Below, one piece after another: positions 1 to 6,078 of a DNA stretch of 6,369 nucleotides. Source of the DNA: Nitrospirota bacterium (GTDB lineage: Bacteria; Nitrospirota; UBA9217); contig DAIDTZ010000137.1 in NCBI GenBank assembly GCA_027456925.1, forward strand, positions 1 through 6,369, written 5' to 3'. Under the pieces are notes generated by a model. The model was not told the origin of the DNA, searched no databases, and worked only from the letters and a program-made list of their open reading frames with translations. A program made the position numbers and the translations under genes. Every line of letters starts with the position of its first letter. Positions within the stretch are counted from its first letter, which is position 1.

Positions 1-204
1 GATAAATACCAGGAGTGTGATCAACGCGATGGGGAGAAAAATCGGCAGCTGGACGATCTCCGCAATTTTTTGAAACACCCTCAGGAGGACCGTGTAGGAG
101 ATCAGGAGCAGGATCAGGAACAATATGAAGCGATACTGTGACCCCGCTGTCGTCAGATACGACTTACCGCGCCCCATCAAATTCCTTTTCGTAAACTTGT
201 GCAT
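1..204 (-). CDS. N-terminal part of an unidentified membrane protein (cut by window edge)
   Basis: The frame is open from an ATG at 204 to the left edge, giving 68 residues with no stop; the C-terminal part lies outside the window. The first 22 residues are basic (K3, K6, R7, R12, K14). They are followed by a strongly hydrophobic stretch at about residues 25-42 and a second at about 53-68, split by a short polar turn containing R42 and K46. This fits a multi-pass inner-membrane protein with its N-terminus in the cytoplasm. The start at 204 has a GAGGA Shine-Dalgarno at 210-214, five bases away. An in-frame ATG at 177 also has an AAGGA at 183-187, so the protein may begin ten codons (nine residues) later. 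It diverges from moaA and has its own strong promoter. I do not recognise the family; a small polytopic protein such as an exosortase-like protein is possible but unsupported by any catalytic residue in view. Confidence 0.7.
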   Translation of the reverse strand, partial: MHKFTKRNLMGRGKSYLTTAGSQYRFILFLILLLISYTVLLRVFQKIAEIVQLPIFLPIALITLLVFI

Positions 205-263
205 AGGTGTCCTCGGCACTCCCAATTGGCCTGAACTCCGCTTTCACTATTGCTCGTGAGATG

Positions 264-293
264 ATTATACCGGTATTTCCGCATACTGGTCAA
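264..293 (-). promoter_or_regulatory. sigma70-type promoter for the left-edge membrane gene
   Basis: Read on the minus strand, a TTGACC -35 box (288-293) and a perfect TATAAT -10 box (264-269) are separated by 18 bases. Transcription would start near 257, leaving a leader of about 53 bases before the ATG at 204. This is the best consensus match in the window. The spacer is almost filled by an imperfect dyad, listed separately. Confidence 0.7.
269..290. repeat. imperfect inverted repeat in promoter spacer, possible operator
   Basis: The arms ACCGGTAT (269-276) and ATACTGGT (283-290) are inverted copies with 7 of 8 pairs matching and a 6-base centre. The dyad lies between the -10 and -35 boxes of the minus-strand promoter and overlaps the edges of both. 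A protein bound here would control the membrane gene and possibly the divergent moaA promoter 29 bases away. Operator function is inference; a chance dyad of this size is possible. Confidence 0.35.
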
Positions 294-318
294 GGCCTTA
301 ATTTGTTTTCCATTTTGC

Positions 319-347
319 TTGAAGTCCCCTACCTGCTGTGGTAAAGT
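319..347 (+). promoter_or_regulatory. candidate sigma70 promoter of moaA
   Basis: TTGAAG (319-324) and TAAAGT (342-347) are separated by exactly 17 bases; each box matches the consensus at 4 of 6 positions. The -10 box ends six bases before the moaA ATG, so transcription would begin at or next to the A of the start codon at 354. No other promoter-like pair nearer the gene was seen. Confidence 0.45.
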
Positions 348-353
348 TTTCCC

Positions 354-1343
354 ATGCCACTCATTGACCCGCATAAGCGGCGCATCGATTATCTGCGGAT
401 ATCGGTCACCGACCGGTGCAACCTTTCCTGTGTCTACTGCAAACCGCGGACGGGCATGAAGATGCTGTCTCATGCCGACATCCTCACCTACGAGGAAATC
501 CACAGGGTTGTTTCCGTTGCCGTCGCTCTCGGGATCACCCGCGTCCGGGTAACCGGCGGAGAACCCCTGGTCAGACGCGGTATCGTCAGTTTCATCACTG
601 CACTGAAACAGGTGGCCGGCCTGGACGACATCAGCCTGACAACGAACGGAGTTTTACTCGCCGATATGGCGGAACAGCTTGTTCATGCCGGTATGCCCCG
701 GCTTAATATCAGCCTTGACTCCCTCGTGCCGCAAAAGTTCAGCCGCATCACCGGCAGCGACTCCTGGGAATCGGTCTGGCGCGGCATTTCCCGCGCAGAG
801 GAACTGGGGTTCTTTCCCTTGAAGCTTAACATGGTTCCCGTCAAAGGCATGAACGACGACGAAATCGCGGACTTCGCCCGGCTGACGCTCAAGCGCCGGT
901 TCCATGTCCGTTTCATCGAGTTCATGCCCATCGGCGCGAGCGACCGCTGGAGCCGTGACGCCTGTGTGACCTCTGCAGAGGCGCGCTCGATCATAGAACG
1001 CGAGCTTGGTCCGCTCGCCCCGCTTTCCTCAGGGCACTCGGCCGGACCGTCGACAAACTTCCAGATCCCCGGCGCACGCGGGGTCATCGGTTTCATCAGC
1101 CCGATTACCCATCACTTCTGCGACTCTTGCAGGCGGCTGAGGCTTACTGCGGACGGAAAGATCAGGCCCTGCCTGCTTTCGGACACCGAGATCGACATCA
1201 AGTCCCCCCTCCGGGCCGGCTGTGACGACTCCGAGCTGGAGCGGCTCCTGAGACTTTCGCTCGAGATCAAGCCGGAACGGCATTACCTTGACGAGACGCC
1301 GCGCGGGCGCTTTCAGCGGACCATGTCGAAGATCGGGGGATGA
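354..1343 (+). CDS. moaA: GTP 3',8-cyclase MoaA (radical SAM, molybdenum cofactor biosynthesis)
   Basis: This cytoplasmic enzyme carries out the first step of molybdenum cofactor synthesis, the radical SAM conversion of GTP to 3',8-cyclo-7,8-dihydro-GTP, which MoaC then rearranges. The 329 residues match the usual family length. The N-terminal radical SAM cluster motif is C22-x3-C26-x2-C29, directly after the family signature RIDYLRISVTDRC. A TGGEP motif follows at 68-72. The C-terminal 4Fe-4S cluster that binds GTP is carried by C256, C259 and C273. The protein ends in the conserved Gly-Gly tail (328-329), which is needed for catalysis in this family. The start is firm: the LIDP...RRIDYLR opening is typical, and an in-frame TAA lies at 342-344. 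There is no Shine-Dalgarno sequence before the ATG. moaC follows 22 bases downstream, so the two are probably one operon. Confidence 0.97.
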   Translation: MPLIDPHKRRIDYLRISVTDRCNLSCVYCKPRTGMKMLSHADILTYEEIHRVVSVAVALGITRVRVTGGEPLVRRGIVSFITALKQVAGLDDISLTTNGVLLADMAEQLVHAGMPRLNISLDSLVPQKFSRITGSDSWESVWRGISRAEELGFFPLKLNMVPVKGMNDDEIADFARLTLKRRFHVRFIEFMPIGASDRWSRDACVTSAEARSIIERELGPLAPLSSGHSAGPSTNFQIPGARGVIGFISPITHHFCDSCRRLRLTADGKIRPCLLSDTEIDIKSPLRAGCDDSELERLLRLSLEIKPERHYLDETPRGRFQRTMSKIGG

Positions 1344-1353
1344 GCGCCGTGAC

Positions 1354-1359
1354 GAGGGA
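1354..1359 (+). promoter_or_regulatory. ribosome binding site that fixes the moaC start
   Basis: GAGGGA lies six bases before the ATG at 1366. The reading frame is open farther upstream, to an ATG at 1288 inside moaA, but this site and the alignment with E. coli MoaC place the start at 1366. Confidence 0.8.
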
Positions 1360-1365
1360 CGAAAA

Positions 1366-1854
1366 ATGACGGGAAAGCTCTCTCATTTCGATGAGCAAGG
1401 GGCCGCGCGCATGGTGGATGTCTCCGCGAAAAACGAGACCGCTCGCGAGGCTGTTGCCGAAGGCCGCGTGGTGATGCTTCCCGGGACGCTTTCGCTCATC
1501 CTTGACGGCAAAGTCGCCAAAGGGGACGTGTTCGGCGTAGCCCGCCTGGCGGGCATCATGGCGGCCAAGAAAACCTCGGAGCTTATTCCCCTCTGCCATC
1601 CCCTTGCCCTGTCCTCTCTTGAGATAGCGCTGGAGCCTGACAAAGCGGGATCCTGCGTGCGTATCCGCGCCACGGTCAGGTCAACGGGCAGGACCGGCGT
1701 AGAGATGGAAGCGTTGACCGCCGTTTCCGTAGCAGGCCTCACGGTCTACGAGATGTGCAAGGCCGTGGACCGGGAAATGACGATCGCCGAAGTTCGTCTC
1801 ATAAAAAAGTCGGGTGGAAAGAGCGGGACGTTCGAACGGGAAACCCCGCGCTGA
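1366..1854 (+). CDS. moaC: Cyclic pyranopterin monophosphate synthase MoaC
   Basis: MoaC acts directly after MoaA, converting 3',8-cyclo-7,8-dihydro-GTP into cyclic pyranopterin monophosphate with release of pyrophosphate. The 162 residues are almost exactly the length of E. coli MoaC (161). Family blocks appear in order: MVDVSAK (16-22), KGDVF (52-56), LIPLCHPL (73-80), GVEMEALTAVSVAGLT (111-126), CKAV (131-134) and KSGGKSG (148-154). Aligned by eye with E. coli, the active-site Lys51, His77 and Lys131 correspond to K52, H78 and K132. The residue equivalent to Asp128 is Glu129, a conservative but notable change. MoaC is hexameric in characterised bacteria. The gene has a good Shine-Dalgarno sequence, unlike moaA, and is presumably translated from the moaA transcript. 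No other cofactor genes (moaB, moaD, moaE, mog) are in the window. Confidence 0.97.
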   Translation: MTGKLSHFDEQGAARMVDVSAKNETAREAVAEGRVVMLPGTLSLILDGKVAKGDVFGVARLAGIMAAKKTSELIPLCHPLALSSLEIALEPDKAGSCVRIRATVRSTGRTGVEMEALTAVSVAGLTVYEMCKAVDREMTIAEVRLIKKSGGKSGTFERETPR

Positions 1855-2004
1855 CTCTCGCCTTATGCCGCAGGAATCCCGGCTGTGAACCGGCCTTGGA
1901 TCCGTCCCTGAAAAGCATCCTGATTTTCCCATTGAGGCCGGCTGCAACTGCGGAAATTACGACAAGCATCAGGTCCAATCCGTTCATACACATCCCAACA
2001 AGAA

Positions 2005-2028
2005 AGGGCAGCCACGGCGGGCTGCCCT
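2005..2028. terminator. hairpin terminator between convergent moaC and guaA
   Basis: AGGGCAGCC (2005-2013) and GGCTGCCCT (2020-2028) form a perfect 9-bp stem with a 6-base loop. On the minus strand the stem is followed by the modest T-rich tail TTCTTGTT, so it most likely ends guaA transcripts. On the plus strand the nearest T-run (2042-2046) is 13 bases away, which makes termination of moaAC less certain. The preceding stretch 1855-2004 contains no gene or other signal that I can support. Confidence 0.65.
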
Positions 2029-2070
2029 ACGATTCCATTCGTTTTTATTCCGCATTCGAAATCCGCGAAA

Positions 2071-3624
2071 CTACTCCCATTCGATCGTGCTCGGCGGCTT
2101 GGACGAAATATCGAAAACCACCCGGTTCACGCCTTTTACTTCGTTAATAATGCGATTGGACATGGTCCCGAGGAGCTCATAAGGGACCTTCGCCCAGTCC
2201 GCGGTCATGCCGTCCTGGCTCGTGACAGCCCGGATGGCGATCACATTCTCATACGTCCGCTCGTCGCCCATAACGCCCACGGTCTTGATCGGCAGCAGTA
2301 CGGCAAAAGACTGCCAGATCTCCTTATACAGGCCGGCTTTCTTTATCTCCTCTATTACGATTGCATCAGCCTCGCGCAGGACCCGGAGCCTCGGCTCCGT
2401 CACCTCTCCCAGGATGCGGATCGCGAGACCCGGCCCGGGGAAGGGCTGCCGGTCGATGATGTCGTCGGGCATCTTCATCTCACGGCCGATGGCGCGCACT
2501 TCATCTTTAAATAATTCCCGAAGCGGTTCCACTAATTTCAACTTCATCTTCTCCGGCAGCCCGCCCACGTTGTGGTGGGATTTGATGATCGCTGACGGGC
2601 CTTTGAACGAAACGCTCTCGATCACGTCGGGATACAGCGTGCCCTGGACCAGGAACTCCGCGCCGCCCACTGCCTGCGCCTCCCGTTCGAACACCTCGAT
2701 AAAGGTATTGCCGATGATCTTCCGTTTTTTCTCGGGGTCCTCGACCCCTTTGAATTTGCCAAGGAACTCCGCCGAAGCGTCGACGTACTTGAGGTTCAAG
2801 CCCATGTCCTTGAACGAAAGCTGCACCTTCTCGGCCTCGTCTTTTCTGAGCACGCCGTTGTTCACAAAAATACAGGTAAGTTGCTTGCCGATGGCCTTGT
2901 GCACCAGCACAGCGGCCACGGACGAATCCACGCCGCCGGAGAGGCCGCACACCGCTTGCTTATCGCCGACAGCCTTCCTGATCTCGCCCACGGAATAGTC
3001 CACGAAGGACGCCATGGTCCAGGTCGGCTCGCATTTGCAGATGGTGTAGATGAAGTTTCTGAGGATCTGCACCCCCTGCGGAGTGTGCGCAACTTCAGGA
3101 TGGAACTGCACACCAAAAAACCTGCCTTGCGCGTCCATCATGGCGGCAGTCGGTGAATTGTCCGTATGCGCGATGGCCGAGAAGCCCACTGGCATTTTCT
3201 CGATCCGGTCGCCGTGGCTCATCCAGACGATCGTCTTGCAGGCCCCCTCGCCGATCCCGGCAAACAGTTTTGCGCCCTTATGAATATTCAGTTCAGCCCT
3301 GCCGAACTCCCGTTTTTGCGACTTTGCAACTGCTCCGCCGAGCACATGGGTGAGCAGCTGCATGCCGTAGCAGATGCCGAGAACCGGCACGCCAAGGTCA
3401 AGATGCGCCTTGTCGATCAGCGGCGCGCCCGGGTCATAGACGCTTGACGGTCCGCCGGAAAGGATCAGGCCTTTCGGGTGAAACGCCTTCACTTTATCGA
3501 GCCCCGCGTTGTAGGGGAATATCTCGCAGTAGACTTTCGCTTCCCGCACTCTGCGGGCGATGAGCTGAGTGTACTGGGACCCGAAGTCGAGGATCAAGAT
3601 TCGTTCACTATGGATATCGGACAC
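2071..3624 (-). CDS. guaA: GMP synthase (glutamine-hydrolysing)
   Basis: GuaA converts XMP, ATP and glutamine to GMP, AMP, pyrophosphate and glutamate, the last step of de novo guanine nucleotide synthesis in the cytoplasm. The 517 residues contain the whole two-domain enzyme. The class I glutamine amidotransferase domain (about 8-195) has nucleophile C85 in GICYGMQ and the H175/E177 pair in FHPEV. The ATP pyrophosphatase domain begins near 205 with the P-loop SGGVDSS (229-235). The C-terminal dimerisation domain contains DRQPFPGPGLAIR (391-403) and ends with the typical PPSTIEWE. The start codon is GTG at 3624-3622, supported by an AGGAG six bases upstream and by the family's usual N-terminus, ILILDFGSQYTQLIARRVRE beginning at residue 9. 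It faces moaC across a terminator and is divergent from an HD-domain gene. No guaB is present in the window. Confidence 0.98.
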   Translation of the reverse strand: MSDIHSERILILDFGSQYTQLIARRVREAKVYCEIFPYNAGLDKVKAFHPKGLILSGGPSSVYDPGAPLIDKAHLDLGVPVLGICYGMQLLTHVLGGAVAKSQKREFGRAELNIHKGAKLFAGIGEGACKTIVWMSHGDRIEKMPVGFSAIAHTDNSPTAAMMDAQGRFFGVQFHPEVAHTPQGVQILRNFIYTICKCEPTWTMASFVDYSVGEIRKAVGDKQAVCGLSGGVDSSVAAVLVHKAIGKQLTCIFVNNGVLRKDEAEKVQLSFKDMGLNLKYVDASAEFLGKFKGVEDPEKKRKIIGNTFIEVFEREAQAVGGAEFLVQGTLYPDVIESVSFKGPSAIIKSHHNVGGLPEKMKLKLVEPLRELFKDEVRAIGREMKMPDDIIDRQPFPGPGLAIRILGEVTEPRLRVLREADAIVIEEIKKAGLYKEIWQSFAVLLPIKTVGVMGDERTYENVIAIRAVTSQDGMTADWAKVPYELLGTMSNRIINEVKGVNRVVFDISSKPPSTIEWE

Positions 3625-3630
3625 GGACTG

Positions 3631-3635
3631 CTCCT
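3631..3635 (-). promoter_or_regulatory. ribosome binding site supporting the GTG start of guaA
   Basis: On the minus strand AGGAG lies six bases upstream of the GTG at 3624-3622. It supports GTG as the start codon rather than an internal ATG. Confidence 0.85.
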
Positions 3636-3655
3636 TTCAAACCGGAAAGTAGGCC

Positions 3656-3685
3656 ATATTACCCTATGTGGTTGAGATGTGTCAA
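3656..3685 (-). promoter_or_regulatory. sigma70-type promoter of guaA
   Basis: On the minus strand a perfect TTGACA -35 box (3680-3685) is followed after 18 bases by TAATAT (3656-3661), which matches the -10 consensus at 4 of 6 positions. Transcription would start near 3649, giving a leader of about 25 bases that includes the Shine-Dalgarno sequence. No guanine riboswitch or hairpin fits in so short a leader. Confidence 0.6.
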
Positions 3686-3713
3686 TCCGAAGATGCGGAC
3701 CAGAAAACTCAGC

Positions 3714-3743
3714 TTGACAAGGCTCTCCGGGTACGTCTATTAT
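3714..3743 (+). promoter_or_regulatory. sigma70-type promoter of the 250-residue HD-domain gene
   Basis: A perfect TTGACA (3714-3719) and TATTAT (3738-3743, 5 of 6 consensus) are separated by 18 bases. The -10 box ends six bases before the ATG at 3750, the same distance as at moaA. Transcription would therefore begin at or next to the start codon. The -35 box is 28 bases from the divergent guaA -35 box. Confidence 0.6.
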
Positions 3744-3749
3744 AATTCC

Positions 3750-4502
3750 ATGAGCCTGCCGCTCTATCAAAAGCTGCGTGAAACCGCGCACCGGATTGCC
3801 GGAACGCTCCCGAAGCCGGCCTTCTACGAGTCCTACGAAGCCGTCATTCGCCGTGCCGATGAAACACTCGCAACGGACGAGACGATTAGCCGGTGCAGGA
3901 CCTATCTCGACGAGTCTCAGCTGGAATGCGCCCACGGCCTTTACCACTGCGAGGCGGTCGCACGCGACGCAGGGGCCATCGTTCTCATCGAAGCCCGAGA
4001 GCGCGGGGTCGACCCATCGCGCATCGAGTCCCTCTTCACCTCATCGATCATAGCAGGACTGCTCCACGACATCAAACGAAAAGAGCAGGACCACGCCGTC
4101 CGGGGCAGCATGGAGGCGGAACGGATACTGACGGCACTCGGGATGAGTTTGCGGGAGCGGCAGTACATTGCCGACGCCATCAGGAACCATGAAGCCTTCC
4201 AGGAGACCTTCGATCGGGACGACGCCGCCGGCAGGCTCGTAAGCGACGCGCTCTATGATGCCGACAAGTTTCGCTGGGGCCCGGAAAATTTTACGACCAC
4301 TCTCTGGCTGATGGTTGACGCGCGAAACACCCCGCCCGAAGCGCTGCACCGGATGTTCCGGGAAAAGATGAAAGGCATCGAAAAAATCAAGGATACGTTC
4401 CGAACCGAGACCGGAAAACGGTACGGTCCGGAATTTATCAATCTGGGGATCACGATAGGGAACGCGATCTATGACGAGTTGAGTTCACTCTTACGGCAAT
4501 AA
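3750..4502 (+). CDS. HD-domain protein, probable metal-dependent phosphohydrolase
   Basis: The 250-residue product is soluble, with no signal peptide or membrane segment. It carries an HD-superfamily signature: H66 (in LYHCEAV), H106-D107 (in GLLHDIKR) and D170 or D172 (in LYDADKF), with additional His at 115 and 147 that could complete a second metal site. HD proteins of this general form hydrolyse phosphoester bonds, often in nucleotides, but nothing here fixes the substrate. The region after about residue 175 is a C-terminal extension without recognised motifs. I chose the ATG at 3750 because the frame above it (ATGs at 3666 and 3693) runs through the promoter and reads as noise. There is no Shine-Dalgarno sequence at 3750. 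The gene diverges from guaA and converges with the cysteine-cluster gene, leaving a 20-base gap with no clear terminator. Confidence 0.85.
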   Translation: MSLPLYQKLRETAHRIAGTLPKPAFYESYEAVIRRADETLATDETISRCRTYLDESQLECAHGLYHCEAVARDAGAIVLIEARERGVDPSRIESLFTSSIIAGLLHDIKRKEQDHAVRGSMEAERILTALGMSLRERQYIADAIRNHEAFQETFDRDDAAGRLVSDALYDADKFRWGPENFTTTLWLMVDARNTPPEALHRMFREKMKGIEKIKDTFRTETGKRYGPEFINLGITIGNAIYDELSSLLRQ

Positions 4503-4522
4503 CCGGCGGTCGCCCCGTGCTC

Positions 4523-5416
4523 CTACTCCTTGTCCTTCCCGCCGTACACTTTCCTCATGACCGCATCGGCCTGTTCTTTGCGGGCGGCAAGCACGCCTTC
4601 CTTGAATATGAGCGTTTCCTCGGCAAACATGGCGGAACGCAGCCATTCGTAGGCGAGCTTTAACAATTCCGCATCATCGGTCCGCACTTTTTCAATCCGC
4701 TCGGCAGGGATATCGTAGGTATCGAGAAAGCTGCTCTCGAAGACGAAGGTTCGAAAATAGTCCGTATTCGTGCTGACCATGAAGAACATCCGGTTCTTGA
4801 TTTCCGGGAATTCCCTCTCGCCGAAGGATTTCTTTTTGATCAGAATGTCCATCCAGCCGCGGTTTACCTCATCATAGACGTCGGCTTCCTGGTCTTTGCG
4901 CCATTCAGCGATGGTCCACTCCTTGTCTTCCTCGAAACCCTTGCAGTGGTCCTCTTTGGTCAGAAAATAGAACTCGTCCTTGCCGCCTTCAGCCTCTTTG
5001 TTCCTGAGGGTCGCCATGCCGATGGGATAATAGCGGCAGATGTTCGGCCGGTCCTCGTACACCGTGCAGCCGTCGGGCGTTACGAACGGGCAGCTCCGCT
5101 TTTCATCGTTCTGCATCTTGAGCGTGATCACCGGCAGGAGCGTCTTCGCCAGGATCTCGATCTCGCAATACCGGCTGATGAAGTCCTCAGAGCTCATGCC
5201 GAGCCTTTTCCGGAGCCGCAGGAGATCGTAGGGCGGCAGCACGATGTTGATGTTGCTGCAGCAGGCGGTAAAACACTTCACCCCTTTGTGGCAGCTGAAC
5301 TTAAACCTGCTGTTCCCCGTCAGCTTGACGGGTAGGACCTTGTCAGTATCGCTCTTCTTATGCGGCTCGATTTTTATATCTTCCGCTATCAGCTTTCCTT
5401 TTTTCTTATCTTTCAT
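4523..5416 (-). CDS. YkgJ-type cysteine-cluster protein (CxxCxxCC family)
   Basis: The 297-residue protein has the cysteine pattern of the YkgJ/UPF0153 family (Pfam CxxCxxCC), thought to bind zinc or an iron-sulfur centre; its biochemical role is unknown. The first cluster is C42, C48 and C52-C53 (CHKGVKCFTACC). The second is C109, C117 and C127, in CPFVTPDGCTVYEDRPNICRYYP. C158 may be a further ligand. The first 30 residues are rich in Lys and charged residues. The last 130 or so residues are a charged extension beyond the cysteine region, with no motif I know. No signal peptide or membrane segment is seen, so it should be cytoplasmic. An AGAGGG at 5421-5426 precedes the ATG by four bases. 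It lies 151 bases downstream of the TIGR00295 gene on the same strand; no strong promoter or terminator is visible between them, so co-transcription is possible. Confidence 0.85.
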   Translation of the reverse strand: MKDKKKGKLIAEDIKIEPHKKSDTDKVLPVKLTGNSRFKFSCHKGVKCFTACCSNINIVLPPYDLLRLRKRLGMSSEDFISRYCEIEILAKTLLPVITLKMQNDEKRSCPFVTPDGCTVYEDRPNICRYYPIGMATLRNKEAEGGKDEFYFLTKEDHCKGFEEDKEWTIAEWRKDQEADVYDEVNRGWMDILIKKKSFGEREFPEIKNRMFFMVSTNTDYFRTFVFESSFLDTYDIPAERIEKVRTDDAELLKLAYEWLRSAMFAEETLIFKEGVLAARKEQADAVMRKVYGGKDKE

Positions 5417-5567
5417 AACACCCTCTTTGCTATCGCCTTTTTATTCCGCACTCCGCTTGTACCCGCGCTATCGTAGCCTGCTGTCTCCATTTCGCGGCCA
5501 CGAGCAAGAGAATTCCGTTTACACCCGCGTTCACAAGCGCAGAGCACGAGTGCAGGGAGCATTCGGT

Positions 5568-6068
5568 TTATTTCATCCAGCCCTGTATTTCATAATGCTG
5601 CTTTATGAACAGCTCGACGCCTTCATGTTCGGGTCCGAGAATATCCCTGAACCGGTCGAGCGCTTCGTAAAACTGCATTTCCCGCACGCCGCTCGTCAGA
5701 TTATCGGCATAGGAAACAATCTTTTCTTCCGCCGTTTGCGGCAAATAATCTTTTTTCGGCAGCCCAAGCCGCCGTGCTTCCGCTGCGGAAATCCCCGCTC
5801 CAATGTGACGTTCAATGATATTAATCAGCGCCTTCGAAAAACCGAGACGTTGCGCAATATCGGCGCCGGCTACCGCATGCTCTATGCCGTGCGTCCGGGA
5901 CCGCCCGATATCGTGAAAGAGACCGCCCAGCCGTACGAGCTCGGCGTCGATGGAGACCTTGACGCGCGAGGCGAGCTGGCGCGCCTGTTCTGAAACCACC
6001 GTGCAATGCGCAACAACATCAGGAGCACAGCCCGCATTCACAAGCACTTCAACATCTAAATCATGCAT
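5568..6068 (-). CDS. HDIG-domain protein, TIGR00295 family
   Basis: The 166-residue protein matches, from memory, the TIGR00295 family of small HD proteins known from archaea and some bacteria. The HD motif is complete: H21 (in VAHCTVV), H52-D53 in LFHDIGRSRTHGIEH, H60 and H64, H88 (in ERHIGAG) and D122 (in SYADNL). This suggests a metal-dependent phosphohydrolase, possibly with two metals; the substrate is unknown. The family's usual opening of a short acidic helix and then a Gly-Cys (G13-C14) places the start at the ATG at 6068. An in-frame TAA stands eight codons upstream. No Shine-Dalgarno sequence precedes the ATG. The gene has its own promoter just after the hppA terminator, so it is transcribed separately from hppA. 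It is not closely similar to the HD protein at 3750-4502. Confidence 0.9.
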   Translation of the reverse strand: MHDLDVEVLVNAGCAPDVVAHCTVVSEQARQLASRVKVSIDAELVRLGGLFHDIGRSRTHGIEHAVAGADIAQRLGFSKALINIIERHIGAGISAAEARRLGLPKKDYLPQTAEEKIVSYADNLTSGVREMQFYEALDRFRDILGPEHEGVELFIKQHYEIQGWMK

Positions 6069-6078
6069 AACGTTCAGA

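Noticed and set aside
205..353. Possible Moco riboswitch before moaA
   Set aside because: The predicted moaA transcript starts at or near the ATG, and I could not find a conserved aptamer-like fold on the plus strand of this 149-base gap.
1890..1941. Inverted 7-mers CCGGCCT and AGGCCGG downstream of moaC
   Set aside because: The arms are 38 bases apart and short, with no U-run. The GC-rich palindromic core makes chance pairing likely, and the better terminator is at 2005-2028.
2207..2998. 263-codon plus-strand open frame
   Set aside because: It lies entirely antisense within guaA, whose motifs are unambiguous; its Ser/Thr-rich, low-information translation is typical of a shadow frame.
3741..3746. 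Perfect TATAAT as the -10 box of the HD-domain gene
   Set aside because: It would put 21 bases between the boxes and the transcription start inside the coding region. The overlapping TATTAT at 3738-3743 gives an 18-base spacer.
3666..3749. Longer start for the HD-domain gene (ATG at 3666 or 3693)
   Set aside because: The extra residues would be encoded across the guaA and HD promoters, have no ribosome binding site and do not look like conserved protein.
4503..4522. Terminator between the convergent HD and cysteine-cluster genes
   Set aside because: Only a 4-bp GGCG/CGCC pairing with a 2-base loop is present, which cannot form a stable hairpin, and there is no T-run.
5417..5567. Hidden small RNA or tRNA in the gap between the cysteine-cluster and TIGR00295 genes
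   Set aside because: No cloverleaf, strong hairpin or convincing promoter pair was found on either strand of this 151-base gap.
5244..5993. 249-codon plus-strand open frame
   Set aside because: It runs antisense across the start of the cysteine-cluster gene and most of the TIGR00295 gene, both supported by clear family motifs. Its translation shows no recognisable domain.
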